This document shows positions 36,961 to 49,850 of a DNA stretch of 64,000 nt, in pieces. The stretch lies in NCBI GenBank assembly GCA_009739215.1, contig VSJF01000011.1, forward strand, positions 930,001 through 994,000. The letters run 5' to 3'. The notes beneath the pieces are model-generated. The model saw only the letters and a list, made by a program, of their open reading frames with translations. It was not told the origin of the DNA and did no database searches. Numbering within the stretch: position 1 is the stretch's first letter; each line of letters starts with the position of its first letter. Source of the DNA: Floccularia luteovirens (lineage: Eukaryota; Basidiomycota; Agaricomycetes; Agaricales; Squamanitaceae). Position numbers and translations under genes: made by a program.

Positions 36961-37545
36961 ATGCCTCACCAAGGATCTTGCCTCTGCGGTAAAACAACCA
37001 TCAAGGTTGCATCATCACACGACAGCCAGGTTAGATAATAGTTATCAAAATAACCGAGCTCACTGATTGGCGGTCAACCGAGTAGATTGTTTGCCACTGC
37101 CTTGATTGCAAACAAACCAGCGGCAGTGCGTTCAGCACCAACATCCTCGTTGCTAAAAAGGACGTGGATATCCAAGGGCCAGTGAGCAACTTTGATATCA
37201 AAGCTCCCAGCGGCAACACAGGTATTCATTATCTTACAACTTCATGTGTACTCCCACTCAAATATTTCTCTCTCAACCAGTTACTCGAGTATTTTGCTCT
37301 AACTGTGGGAGTGCGATTTCACATTTATCCGTAGCATTTGGAGATTCGCAGGCTATTCAAACCGGCAACTTCTCTGATTTCGCAAAAATTCCCGTCAACA
37401 CTGAGCGTGAGTGATAAATCTAAATTTGATATGAATTTGCGCAGCTGATTAGTTACCTCATGGGAATTCAAAAGTCTTCGTCAAGAACCGTTGGGAAGGG
37501 ATTCCGGCTATTCCAGATGCCAACCAAGTTCAAGCTATGACTTAA
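36961..37545 (+). CDS. GFA/CENP-V-type zinc-binding protein
   Basis: Small protein of the glutathione-dependent formaldehyde-activating (GFA) fold. Four exons (36961-37029, 37086-37221, 37281-37406, 37475-37545) total 402 nt, or 133 residues. Zinc-ligand cysteines are complete: GSCLCGK near residue 6, IVCHCLDCKQTSGSAF, and RVFCSNCGSAIS. The C-terminus FVKNRWEGIPAIPDANQ fits fungal members. Most fungal GFA-fold proteins have no known substrate, and glutathione S-hydroxymethyl formation is only the founding activity. It lies 1.5 kb downstream of the terpene synthase on the same strand. Membership in that locus is possible but unproven. Confidence 0.88.
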
Positions 37546-39070
37546 GTCAAATTATATTCCATCAATGTATTTAGAGGTAGTTTAGCGTGCGGGCAAACAA
37601 TTTATGCGTCCGCTGTTTGGACGTGGCGACAGCAGTCCATATATGTAAATGTGATATCCCTATGATTTCTGTCCTTAAGATTTTTCATGAACTTTACGAT
37701 TAGGGGTCGGAATTATGTACCTTGCTAAGGACGTCCCCAAACAACTTGATCACTTTATGGACATTGTGACTTGTGGCGGCTGTGCATCCGTTTGAAGCGA
37801 AATCAAAAACGGCTAAGTTGTTCCAGTAGTTGTATGTGAATGCATGCATCAATACTCACCCTTGAACTTTAGAGATGGGCTTGGATTTGGTCTAGTTATC
37901 CCACCAAAAAAGAACTGACCTGCAATGAACTTGTTTTGATTCATTATGTATCTTGTTTTTTACGATTTACCTGGCTATAACCGAACAAACAAGAGTTACT
38001 ACTAGCTTGCCTTTTTAAAGTTGTTGTGAAGTTTCGCTTTCGTACATTTTTGTGCATCTCCACATAGGATCTCACTAGCGGAACTTATTATCAGGAGAGT
38101 TACAGGAACCTAATACTTTGATCTCGCCTCTGATACACAGGTCTAACCCATCTTAGATCAGATAACGAAATGTATGAACTCTCAACATGGTTTGACCTCA
38201 TATGCATACATTCATGCTGGAAGCTACCGTCGGCATCAGCTCAGTTGCGGCTTGGTTTTCTATAACTTTATGATCGTTGACAATTACAGGACACATTTAC
38301 TTCAATTACTCTGGGTAATAGGGGTAATTAAATTGAAATATTTCGATCAAACTGGTATTTGTATTGTAACTGCGCAACTGCCAGAGTGATCATGCATCAT
38401 GGTTGTAACTAGGGTACACTGGTTAACTTACGCGTGTCTTGTGCGATTTCATCGAACATTGTAATCATCCTCCCCTTATCTTAAGTTTGGTCCATATGGG
38501 ATCATCCTGATAACTTTTGATACTCATCGCTGGCTGGACAAATGTATTGTACCTTCTCCCGTTCCTAAGCATTTCAAAAATAGGTATTTGAATTGGCTTT
38601 TACTCGAATTTATACTAAAAATATAAAAGGATAATGCCTCGAGGACGTAATATACAGGATACAAAATATACTTCCGGTAAACCGCTTGTAGATGCACGGG
38701 AGGTTTTGTCCTCATTCAAGCTATCCAATTGACTTGAAAACAACGGAGAAATTGAAGCCACAATAAAATTTCAAATTGTCAAAAAGTTGCGATAATAGGA
38801 TTATGACACATATTTTGAATCGAACAATAGTTCTATGGGAATGATTTTTATGTACATAATTGAAATGGAGTTATTGTTTATAATTGCATGAATTGAATGC
38901 GCAAGCCTTAAAAAAAATTGGATCGTTGAAAAGTCTGCAATGTCGTGATACATAGATTAAATAGGAAAAAACCCTCTGGGGTTATGATGAAAGCCCTGTG
39001 TGTTATGTGGCAACCTAACATCGTCACGTATGATAACACCTCAGTAACAATTCAATAACTGTGTTGACAG
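37546..39070. other. Intergenic between GFA and polo kinase genes
   Basis: AT-rich, no supported gene. The frames at 38174-38389 (+) and 38524-38715 (-) are motif-free. Confidence 0.5.
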
Positions 39071-42000
39071 TTACCGAAGTAGAGACGTCTTTGAACCCGA
39101 GACTTGCAAGCTAGTAGTACTTGGACCGGCACCTATTCCCAAGTGCCCATGACCCTTTAGTGCAGCACCCATCGCCTCACTCTCCTCTGGCACTCCGTTG
39201 CCAGTTGTACTCGCGGTATGAATGCTCACAAGTACCTCCTTACAGTACTTGAGCTTATCAACCAGTCGCTGAATGAATTTGACGTGGTCTGGATCAGCAT
39301 CCAGGGATGGTGGGGCCAGAGACTGAGCCATTATATCGGTTAAAGTCCACCTCGTCATCTTGTAATGTTTGTCAATGTGGGTGACAAGCAGCCCGTGTGA
39401 GGATAAGATCAATTTGGAGTGATCGTAAAAGTTGAACTACGTGAGTCATGCGGCGTTAGAAGATTGTCAAATGGGAATGAGTAGAAAAGAGAAAAAAAAA
39501 CTGGGGTGTGGGGGGTTAAGATGAAAGGGTAGTGACACACCTGCAGGACATCGTGGCTCATCTTGAACACGATGACATGTTTCATCCGAAGGTATTTCTG
39601 TACCCATTCCATTCCTTTCTGCCTATCGACATCTTCAAAGGTATAGTCGTACTCTCCATAAAGCCGTTCCATAATATACCGCTCAAAGTGTTTGAGCAAG
39701 TACACTTTATTCTTCAAATCATCAGGGTATGATTCCACTGTGTGGGACTTGCGCATGTACACCGTTCCTTGTCGGCGCGAAGAAATGTAATCGAAATGCC
39801 TGCAAGGGGTTCTTAATATCAATAAGATCAAAAATGGGTTCGTACATACATTTTATCGGCGCTCAACACCAAGCTGGTGCTGTCATTAAAGTGTACACCC
39901 ACACTTCCATCTGTCAATGCATATCCCATGCCATACTTATTGCAGTAATCGACCCAGCTAACTATAAAGACACGTTCTTCTGGAAGAGGGATGTGGGCCT
40001 GTGGGTTTCGGAAAACTTTCCCGGTTGCCCTGGCGTCAAATGCGACAGTGAGCACACGCGCTGCTGCTTCAAAGCCATTGATCTTTATGGCGGGCGCAGC
40101 AATCGGCGCTGCCGGAGCAGCAACTGTCATCGCGTGCCCTGAATGCGAACTCTCAATCAGCACAGCAACACGCAACGAACGATATCATAATCATTAACTA
40201 ACCTGACACTGGCACGTTCTCCTTATCCTTTGCGACAAGCCTGATATTACTGGTCCGTTCGGCTTCTTTGCCCCGAACTGACGAGCCCTTGTGCACTGGT
40301 TTAGGTGGTACTGGTGGCAAGTTCTCCCTGTCGACATCCATATTCATGTCATCTCTAAGCCTTCCTTTCCTATGCGCCGAGTCTTTATCGCCGTCTTCTG
40401 AATCTTCTCTCACTGGGGCCATTTGTGCAACTATCCTTGCCTTCTGTGCCTCCAGTTCTTTTTTCCTGAGACGCAATTCCTCTTCCTCTCGTTCTTCATC
40501 TTCCAATCTCCGCCTTCCTTGAACACCATCCTCCTCCATGATGCCGTCCAAACCGCGAATTACGGTCCGACGTCCAAGCGGGCTCTCCTTGACAGCCTGT
40601 AGTTTACGCAGTAAGGGTACGTCACGCGTGTTGCTTCCAGTGGATTTCCCAGGGGACGCGCCCATAACAAGTGGCTGTCGAGCTGAGCTGAGCAACGCTG
40701 AGATAGGCGATCCAGGCTGCACTGCTTTCTGGAATTCTTTCTCTTGCTGGGCTATCGTACTCGTAATACTCTTGCTGGCCGTGAGATTGTTTTGGTTAGG
40801 TGGTGGGGGCAGGGGGTCTTCATCGAGTAATGAATATCTTCGCAAGCGCTTCAAGTTTTGTTCTGAAGCGGATTTGGTAATATGCTTAAAATCTGGGGGG
40901 GTGTCAAGTGCAGAGGTAGGAATGTATGCAGGAACGAGGCCTTGAACGAAGAAAACGTGGTCAACAATTTCGTGTAATGTTGGACGAAGTTCAGGCTTCG
41001 GTGTAAGGATCTGTTGGATGAGATTTTGCACGGAAGCAGAGGTGGGCCTCTCTGGAGGAAAATCATATTCGTTGTCACGGATACGCCTACAGGCAAGATA
41101 TATTAACAAAAAAATTCTTAGGGTGAATATTGCCACTCACTTGTAGATAGCCTTCACATCCGATGTTTGGAACGGGGGTCGGCCGACGACGAATGTGTAC
41201 AAGATGACACCAATGGACCATGTATCGACCTCGAAACTGTGTCCATTGACAGTATCGAACAGAACCTCTGGTGCGATATAATTTGGTGTCCCACAGATGG
41301 TCTTCTTTCTTTCACCAGGGTTCTCGATAAGTGCCGCCAACCCAAAGTCTCCCACTTTGATGTTCATGTTGGCATCTAAAAATAGATTTCCTAATTTGAG
41401 ATCTCGATGGATCACCTGGTGCGTATGCAGGTAGTGGCACGCGCCAAGAATTTGAATCATAAAGAAACGGGATTCCGGCTCTGAAAAACGACGACGACGA
41501 CGTAGCATATCCATGAGGGATCCAGATTGGCACAATTCGAGTGTTATGTACACATTCTCATCGTCTTCAAAACAGTCTGTGAAGCGGACGATATTGGGGT
41601 GTTGCAAAGAGGCATGGATTTTGATTTCTGCGTAAAGCTGTTGCAAAAGGTATCAGACGACACGAACTCTGAGTAATGAAGAAAATGATAGAAGAACCCC
41701 AGATAAGGGGCTACTACAGATTTGTTCCAAAGAACACTTCTGGAAAAGGTACCAGTGTTCAACATTCTCCCAGAGTTTTAAATCGAGCTGTCTACCCGCA
41801 TTATAGGCACGCGACCAGTGTTTTGTACACACGACACATCACTTTCCATGTCAAAATTGAGTTGGAGTGTCTTGGTAGACATATATCCCCAACTCGTGAT
41901 CAGATCTTTGCCACAATAACGTCACCCTTGTGTGCTCAAAGACCACCTCTGTGGAGGATAGCTCTGACAATGTGCTGGGCGAACCGTACTCCTCGGAGCT

Positions 42001-42577
42001 ATCCTCTCAGCATCAATACAACACCGCAGATTAGGCGGTTCATCGGTGTCACAGTGTAAATGAAACACTTCGTATCATTCCCGCAGCCGCGAGTGGAGTA
42101 GATAAAACGAGATGAAATGAACAAAGAGAATAGGGTGGCTCACCTTAGTTTTAGCTTTTTTCGATTTAAGAGATTCTTTGGTAACGACCTTACAGGCTAC
42201 TCGACTGCCTCGTCGATCTTTAACTTCGTAAACCCGTGCAAAGCCGCCCTGCAGAAAGTGATTAGTACCTTGAATGTTGACAAGCCACCGAGAGTTTGTA
42301 AGAAAAATGTACCGACCTCTCCCAATAAACCTATCCGCTGGTACTGGAACTTCCCAGTGTTGTCACTGATAAGTTTTGGGGGTGAAGGGGGAGCGATCTT
42401 AACCTTCTGCCTTGGCAGGGGAGGAGAAGATGGTGCTTTGGTGGGTGGTTTGGGCGGACTCGCCAGTGGCTGTTGTTGCTGGTGGTTGACGACATTGGCC
42501 CCGTTCCCCAGTGGGTATCGACGCGCCGGATTCTGTTGCTGTTGAGGAAACCTGTTATTGGATTGTAGGGGATACAT
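39071..42577 (-). CDS. CDC5: Polo-like kinase (Cdc5/Plo1 type)
   Basis: Mitotic Ser/Thr kinase controlling entry, spindle function and exit. Seven exons (42577-42317, 42248-42144, 41637-41141, 41086-40203, 40138-39850, 39799-39541, 39436-39071) total 2661 nt, or 886 residues, all phases agreeing. A Pro/Gln-rich N-terminus of about 75 residues precedes the kinase domain: Gly-loop LLGEGGFARVY, Lys107 in VACKV, Asp201 in [10 protein letters not shown], Asp219 in GDFGLAA, and T-loop Thr235 in [17 protein letters not shown] long charged linker ([18 protein letters not shown], then Pro-rich) leads to two polo boxes, PB1 around [16 protein letters not shown] and PB2 around [20 protein letters not shown]. 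The intron between exons 2 and 3 is 506 nt, far longer than the rest. No defects are seen. Confidence 0.93.
41638..42143 (-). other. Unusually long intron in polo kinase gene
   Basis: 506 nt from donor gtgagc to acceptor caacag, compared with about 45-70 nt for other introns in the window. It contains a plus-strand open frame (41676-42059) without recognisable motifs. It could carry a regulatory element or small RNA, but nothing specific is visible. Confidence 0.75.
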
Positions 42578-43515
42578 TGTTGTGGAAGCGAAGATATGAA
42601 GGCCTAACGCCGATCTTGAGGAAGTCACTGACTGACTGCTTGGAAAGTACTGACTACTTAGTTCAAGTTCAAGTTGGATTTTCAAATAGTCATAAACTTG
42701 TGGCTGACACCCCCAACGAGGCTAACGCGTTCAACATCACGTGGTATAGTTCAACTTTTCAAGTCATGTGGCCGTACTATCACACACGTGCTGAAACACC
42801 TTCCCATCACTCCCATTCTGAATCTAAGAATATTCTAATCCATAAACTCTCATTTGAAACGTATAGTCATGGCCTCATTTTTTACAACAGCTTGATTTGA
42901 CTTACATGTGCAGCCCTCCCGCAAATAATAGTACTCGGTCCCACTGTTAACAGTGGCCGCCAGGAAGGGTTCATCCAGTCCGGCTGTGAAGCTTGTGAAG
43001 GACCAAGTTGGCAGGTTCCCATTGGTCTTATAAGGTGATTTGACCACAATATAGGCGCTTGATAGGCGCTATACTTTGCCTTTGATCTTCAATGATGTAC
43101 TGATGACGTCCATGCATGAAAACTTCTTAATACACTCGAAAAAAAGAGATTCATGTACCAAAGCCATGCACGAGGGTCTGAGCCTTTCAAACCTGAGTAT
43201 GTAAATGACCCTCCTGCATAATTAGTGAAACGTCTCCTGTTTTGAGATCCGCGCCCATCCTTTTACCATCCACCACGCAGTAATATATAATATGCTATGA
43301 CCTCACGACTCACGAGCGATACACGGAGCGGCTGGCTTTAATCAGAAAAGGACAGGGCCATTTGCCAAGGCTTGACCTGTGGTTATTGAACTAAAAGTCC
43401 ATTCAAAAGCACTGCCCCAACAAAAACTCTCTTATACAGTATTTGAACCGGACCTTTTCTTCTTTCACCCTTACATTCACCGTCCTCATCAGTATATAAA
43501 TATCACTCAAGACAA
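42578..43515. promoter_or_regulatory. Divergent promoter region, polo kinase and Gly/Ser-rich gene
   Basis: 938 nt between two head-to-head genes. A TATATAAA at 43493-43500 lies only 16 nt before the plus-strand ATG, which is closer than usual for a working TATA box. Motif-free frames overlap here. Confidence 0.45.
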
Positions 43516-44577
43516 ATGCGTATACCCTTCTACACTTCAAGATCACATTCTTCCACCAAAAAATTACACCGTCGAAAAGGTGGTGGAGGTGGTGGTAGAG
43601 GTGGCGGTGGTGGCGGGAAATCTTCATCCAGTGGCTCAAAGGGCTCGGGTGGCTCAAAGGGTTCAAAGGGTTCAAGTGGTTCAAAGGGTTCAAGTGGTTC
43701 AAAGGGTTCCTCAGGCGGTCCCCGAGGATCTAGCTCTTCAAGTAACGGAGGTGGTATACCAACTGTGATACCTGCTGGGCAGTTATTCGCAGGTAGACAG
43801 GTTGGTGGAGGAACAAGAGTGCAAATATTCGGGACGAGGTAATTTGGTTTGTCTTACATGTATAACGCTGCAGTTCACCATTTACACAATAAGGACATAT
43901 GGAAGCGGATACCCTGGCATTACAGGAAGGGGTGTTACAGGCCTTGGATTCCCTTTCGTTTTCTGGCCCATCGTATGGCCTGTTATCATTGGCGGTGCAA
44001 TCGGGATAGGGGCTGGTTCATATCTGTACAGAACAGACGAAGTCAGTACTTAATTCTTACTAACTGGATCTCCAATCTCATCAAATAATAGTATGGTCTC
44101 CCAAGTAACAGTAGCCGTCCAGGCGGGCCTATGGTTTTTGTTACGCTCCCTTCAGCAACCACAAACACCACATTCCAGCTGGTATCGGATAACTCAACTG
44201 TCATCTCCCTGATTACGGACATCTCGTCAAATTGCACCCTTCTTCTTAGTTCCCAGCCATCTCAGCCAAATTCGTTCTCGGACAACTCAACAGGTAATCC
44301 TGCACCCGAACAAGTAGTCCAATATTACCGCGCAAGTAGTATATCGCTCACCCTCGAAGGGTATAACAATACTGCTATCTTTGGAGCAGACGGTACACCT
44401 GATATTCCGCTCCCCCAGAACATCGATACAAATCTTTTAAATTGTCTGAACGCCACAATTGCGAACACGGCACCCCTAGTCGGCTCGGCAAGTGGGTTGT
44501 ATCAGCATCCAACGCAAATTGGGATCCAGTTCGCATTGGTTTATGTTCTCTGGACGTTTTTCGGGCAGCTTTTCTGA
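43516..44577 (+). CDS. Gly/Ser/Lys-rich repeat protein with membrane segment, function unknown
   Basis: Three exons (43516-43838, 43894-44041, 44092-44577) total 957 nt, or 318 residues. The first third is low complexity: a Gly run with Arg, then SKGSSG-type repeats. The middle has a strongly hydrophobic stretch (FPFVFWPIVWPVIIGGAIGIGAG) that should span a membrane. The last third is rich in N-glycosylation sequons (NTTF, NSTV, NCTL, NSTG, NATI) and ends in a hydrophobic tail (IQFALVYVLWTFFGQLF), which could be a second membrane helix or a GPI-type signal. No classical N-terminal signal peptide is seen. The layout suggests a cell-surface protein. I do not know a characterised family. Confidence 0.75.
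43579..43715 (+). repeat. Low-complexity coding repeats (Gly run and SKGSSG units)
   Basis: GGT/GGC triplets followed by imperfect 12-18 nt units around TCAAAGGGTTCAAGTGG in the first exon of the membrane protein gene. Likely prone to copy-number change. Confidence 0.8.
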
Positions 44578-47500
44578 TGATTCCCTATCCACTTCATGGT
44601 GTTATGTTGTGTTTCGACGCTCAATCATGCCCCGGCTATTTATGTTCTTAATGATCTATATACACTCTCCCTCCGAAACACGCCGGACTCGTGATGAAAG
44701 GTGGAACTGGTATATCTTATATGCGCAACATGACATAATGCTCCCTTTTATTACAATAGCACTAATGACATACCTAAAAACGAATATCCACGCTCCAATT
44801 AACATTAATTTATGTTTCGAAACTGTAAACATAATAGTAGAAACACTATATAAACCCGACCTATTAGTATCGCAGATTTTTGAGTAATGCGCACAACTCA
44901 CAACTCACTTCTATAACTTGGGGCTTGTATACTAGCTGAGCCGTACTCCCATACGGTTAAATAACTTCTGGACCCTCCAATTTTTTTGCCACGAGTGATA
45001 ATCGAGGCGTTACAAGTTTGCAGAACTAGATAACTTTTATTGCACTGACCTCTGCACCACTTACAAGGTAACGTCGGTTTATAAGCCTTTGAAAGATTCT
45101 CTACAAGTTATTCCGCCAGTTGTGAGGTGACTAATTATAATCGAGCGGATTTCCAGCTACTGAAAACTTTGCAACACTACAGCTATAAGTAAGGAATAAT
45201 ACAATCTAACCGTGATGCATTGTCGTGTTCTATTTATATCACAATTTAAACACTCTTGAAATTTTGATTTATTTCGATGACATGTGTACAAAGTACATGC
45301 TTAAATGGTACCGGTAAACTTTAAAAGTACTATGACAGGTCACATCATGCACATGCATCATGCGTTACGCCCAAGCCCAAGCGCCTGTAAAACGTGTTTT
45401 ATAGGTAAGGCTGGGGTGTGTTTCACTGCCGTACACATGAGTTGTTCGACACGTTGGTGCCCAACTGCTATTTCCCTCTGCCGTTCTAGCTGGTAAATGA
45501 CTTGTATTTGGGGTGTTGGGGTGCGATCATGATCACCTATGTATATTATCAAGATCGGTAACCTCAAAACACCAATCAAATCAATTGATTATTACTATGC
45601 AAGGTTTTGTTATTCGTTGCTTAGATAGGTTGTACAATTTGAAATGATATAAATGAAACGATTCCAACTATAGATGTGGTATCCTATCCATAGCCTTAAA
45701 ACCCTCAAAAGCAACCCCAAGTAAACCGTGGACTAGCGTCTTTGGTCTTTCGAGCCCTACGATCAACTATCATTGCAAAACCGATAGACTGCGGAATGAT
45801 TGTCCTCGTTCCGGGTTTGACGCCTCTATTTCTTCCCACATGTTCAATTCATGGATTACATGCATAACGCAGGTTTGCCCCAGATACATCACAAGTGTGG
45901 GTCTATTTACTGCGACATTACCGATACATAGTTGGAAAATCGCGAGGCGCTAGGAACCGAATTTAACGGGTCAAATACAAATCATCTTTACATCTTCACA
46001 TCCAGGCTACGTGTATCTGTGAGTTTGTAGAATCAGAACAGAAAGGAGCTAACACCCTAAAACAGTAAGACTGTTATGTGGGTTAGTATCAAAAACTGAT
46101 ACATCGATGGGTAAACTTCGCAGTTGTTTGGCCTCCGCAGTTCGTCGAAAGGATGTTCACCGTCCAGGAACATCATGCCACGAGCTATTCAGATCATGGA
46201 CTTGTCAGGAACCCACCGAGGTCAGCTGGTGTGAACGTACTTCTAGATCATAACCTCACTTCTTTTTTAATTTTGCCATTGCTGGAAGTGGGGGAAATGC
46301 GGATTTCGGCATACCTGTGCCGTGCATCATGGAATTTGGGAACTTGTGCTAGATCTTGGTTTTATCTTGGTATATTGACGCCTGGTGGTTGCTTTAAAAG
46401 TGTGGGGTGTTGTGCTTATGCCGTGGTGTCAGTGGGATAGTGGACCATGTTATAGACTTTGTACATGGTGTATCATGTGCAGCCCATTTCATCACACTGA
46501 AAGGGGGAATGGAAGCATGGACCACGTTCCGGGTTCCAGATTTCAGGTCCGCGAGGTTAGGGGGTGGGAGATAGCGGAGAGCACTACCTCTTTCGTAAGT
46601 CATACATAGTGTACTCTCTTCGTAGTTTCAGATGGTCGTGTTATGCACCATCAAAGGCGGAATGCTACGATGTCATGTAGGACAACTTACACCGTTGCGT
46701 ATAACTATCGTTCAAAGTTATAGATGTCAAGAATATCTAGAGGGTTCATACAGATCGATACAATCTGATGGATTGCACACGTACCAAAGTAAAAGAAGCC
46801 GATTTGACAATGTCAGGCCCCCAGATACTTTTGACTATCACACGGAGTGCACGCGTGTAACATTAAATTTCGATTGGAGGGATGTCGATGATTCCCCTAA
46901 GAATATAGAAATGGTGCCATCTTTCCGAGGTGCTATATGCGGGGTATAGGTAACTTATTGGTATTCATCAGTGTTTGTAGTTACGATATCATCGTGAAGA
47001 ATGTAATTAATGAGGCTGGAGGTAATATTGGGGATTTAGTTATCATCCGGTAGCATATCAGTGGAGGGTTCGGCTGTACTCAACTGTACTCTTTCATTTT
47101 CACTCCATCAACCTGATTGAAAACGCATGGGTGATCGTTGCCTTCCCAAGGGTCGTGACGCATAAAATTTCTTTATATGTAACATTGAGCAATCCCAGTT
47201 CGAAAATTGAGAATGGTGTTTTCTTCCAGTAAAATGATGATAACACAAGTATAAGGGAGAAATTTAGTGATTTCGAAGAACTGGTTTCCAGGCCAACGTC
47301 TGGAGGTTAAGAGAAACTGAGATCTATACAGAAGACCATTCGGAACAAGGACACTAGAAATAAGATTAGATAAACCACATGGCGCGAGATGGGTCATGGA
47401 GTAGGAAGCTTCCATCTGGGTTTCTGGGCATTTTGTAAGTAATGCTAAGACGTATTCTTGAGAAAATTTAGGGTGGTTCCCGCAGGCTTGGATTGCCCCA

Positions 47501-48113
47501 AATCATGTTCATTATAACAAATTCACGTCGTTACCGACAATTCCGGAATCAACAGTCTTACGGAGTTGATAAGTTCAAATCTCATAGGTATCAAGTGTGT
47601 TCCTACCTCGATTGAAGACGGTGAACGAAGCGAAATAAGATCTGCGTGAGGAAGGGGCGCCATCGCACAGGTACCGAAGGCGGGAGAGTAAATACAAGGG
47701 ATATAAACAACGTTCCAAAAACAGTCAATAAGCTAGTGGACGAAAAGAGCAATCGAACGGCATCCCCTTTGACGAGACCCCAGGTCAGTGAGCGCATTGG
47801 ATGCGCGACGAACAGTGTTGGTTGACATTGAAGACGAGCTAGGGAAGAGACGAACAGAAGATGTCGATGATATCTCTATAGCACTGACGTATAGGTTGAG
47901 TTGAGTTTGAATTGGATAAATTAAAAGGATAAGACTTTTCGGGGTCCCGGTGAGCCGTGTGTGAACAGCGAATGATGGTTCATGATATAAGGCCCAAACT
48001 AACAACATTTCCCTTTCGTCTCTCCTTCCTTCTCCTCCCATTCCGTATCCTCTTGTACTGGTCCCTCCATATCACGTTATACCGTTCACAAGCGCATATA
48101 TTGTTATTTCAGA
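44578..48113. other. Long intergenic stretch before HMG-box gene 2
   Basis: About 3.5 kb without a supported gene. Plus-strand frames at 46153-46440 and 46632-46949 are open but have no motif, and their splice context is weak. The last 400 nt (47700-48110) include pyrimidine-rich sequence and are probably promoter and leader of HMG-box gene 2. Confidence 0.45.
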
Positions 48114-49850
48114 ATGCCAGCTGTACGCCTTACTCGTCGGCGACGCTCATCGCTTGCAGCTTGTAAGTTGTACACAAGCGTAAACAGCGATGGCAATTTG
48201 ACAGAAGTCTCTCCTTTGCAGTTACACCCGCAAAAGCAGGAATATATGGCATTCAACGTCCAGTAACGTTTGCGCCCAATGTGACACCCGTAACTTTTGT
48301 GGAGTCGGACGATACCTCTAGATCACCTACGCCTGAAGCTGGCTCACCCTCATCCGCTCTTTTCCCTCCATCCCAAGCGCCCGCCCCCGCTCCGTCGAGG
48401 AGACGTGCTCCCCCTGGAAAGAGAAGATCGATGGGATATATCCCCCGCCCTCCCAATGCGTTCATGCTCTTCCGTGCAGATTTTGTGCGCCAGAAGCATG
48501 TCCCTGGATCAATAGAGACCAACCACGGATCTCTATCGAAAATAATCGGTATGTATCTTATATGCTGTGTGTTTGAATTGTACATGTTATTTATGCATCA
48601 ATTCAGGAAACTGCTGGAGGTCGCTCCCTCTTGAAGAGAAGCGAGTCTGGGAAGTAAAGGCGAAGCATGCAAAGGCTGAGCACAAAGCTCAATATCCTGA
48701 GTATCGTTTCCGCCCCGTTCACAATAAGAACAAGGAAAAGAAAAAGGATAAGCCAACCACTACTGTTGAAGACGAGCGCCGCTGTGAGGAAGTTGCTCAA
48801 CTTCTTCTGGAAGGCAAGAAAGGTGATGAGCTGGCTGCTGCAGTTCGCAATTTGGATAGGATCAGATCGGCAACACCCGCCGTTCAACCTGTTCAACAAC
48901 CGTACAAGCATAGGCGCTCATCATCAGTTCCCCTTCCGAATGATTACTACCCCAATTACAGCAACATTGCTCTGCCTTCAGTCCCTTTCCTGGCTTCTAG
49001 TTCTCGTCCTATGTCTCCTGTTGGAACTATTTCTCGACAACAGCGGGCGATGCTCGGCCGTCGCCGCAGCTCCAGTGCACAGCCTAGTCTGATGAACAGA
49101 TCCTGGACCCTGCCAATGCCAACTATTCTGCAACGGGATCATTCTCCACTTCCGGAAGTAGATACATCTATATTTGAGCCCTCATTCATGAACAGCAACT
49201 ACTCATTCCCCACCCAAGAGACCACCAACCCACACCAACATCTTCAATCGTTTAATATAAGCGAACTCATGACGAGTCTTCCTCACGATCTTGATCCTTG
49301 CCAATCCGCTCCAAGAAATGGACCTTTAGATGGCATCGCACCTCACGATATGGTACCCATGTACAATGAATCACCTTCCCCCGGACACGATACTGGTATC
49401 GACAATATGTGTTGGCCATTATATGATCAAACCAATGCCTTCCAACAACAACAACCGCAACCTCAATCGCAATCGTCACATTCCTCCAGCACCTATTCTG
49501 GATCACCAGCAACATCAGAAGGATCTCTTCCGACCTTGCACGCGCCTAAGCCTCAGTTCGCTTCTGATCAGACACCCACATCAAGTATGTTTGATGAGAT
49601 GTGGAAAGGCGTCGGTGCTGGCGATGGCGACTTTGTGGACCACTCACAATTCTCGCAGGCGATTAACATTGGAATAGGCATCGATCTTGTTGGTCAACAG
49701 CAACACATGCTCCAGCATCAAGATCTGGAAGGATGTGGAATTAATGGCTATGATAACTTGTTTGATCAACATCCGCAGCTCCACCAACAACAACTTCAGT
49801 ACGAAAATGCTGGGTTCAGCTACGGATACAACGAAATTATTTCGCAGTGA
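48114..49850 (+). CDS. HMG-box (MATA_HMG/ROX1-like) transcription factor 2
   Basis: Nuclear DNA-binding regulator. Three exons (48114-48162, 48222-48548, 48607-49850) total 1620 nt, or 539 residues. A basic start MPAVRLTRRRRSS leads to a Pro/Ser-rich stretch, then the box: YIPRPPNAFMLFRADFVRQ, IETNHGSLSKIIG, intron, NCWRSLPLEEKRVWEVKAKHA, AQYPEYRFRPVHNKNKEKKK. After it, RCEEVAQLLLEGKKGDELAAAV parallels CAKIADFLVEGKRGDELEIALL of the gene at 14828-17207, so the two are related well beyond the box. The tail is Gln-, Ser- and Pro-rich (QQQQPQPQSQSSHSSS), typical of an activation region. The regulatory role is unknown. Confidence 0.92.

Noticed and set aside
40538..40945. Plus-strand 135-residue open frame
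   Set aside because: It is the reverse of the polo kinase linker exon and has no independent support.
43493..43500. TATATAAA as promoter TATA box for the Gly/Ser-rich gene
   Set aside because: It is only 16 nt before the start codon, so transcription would begin at or after the ATG; left as unproven.
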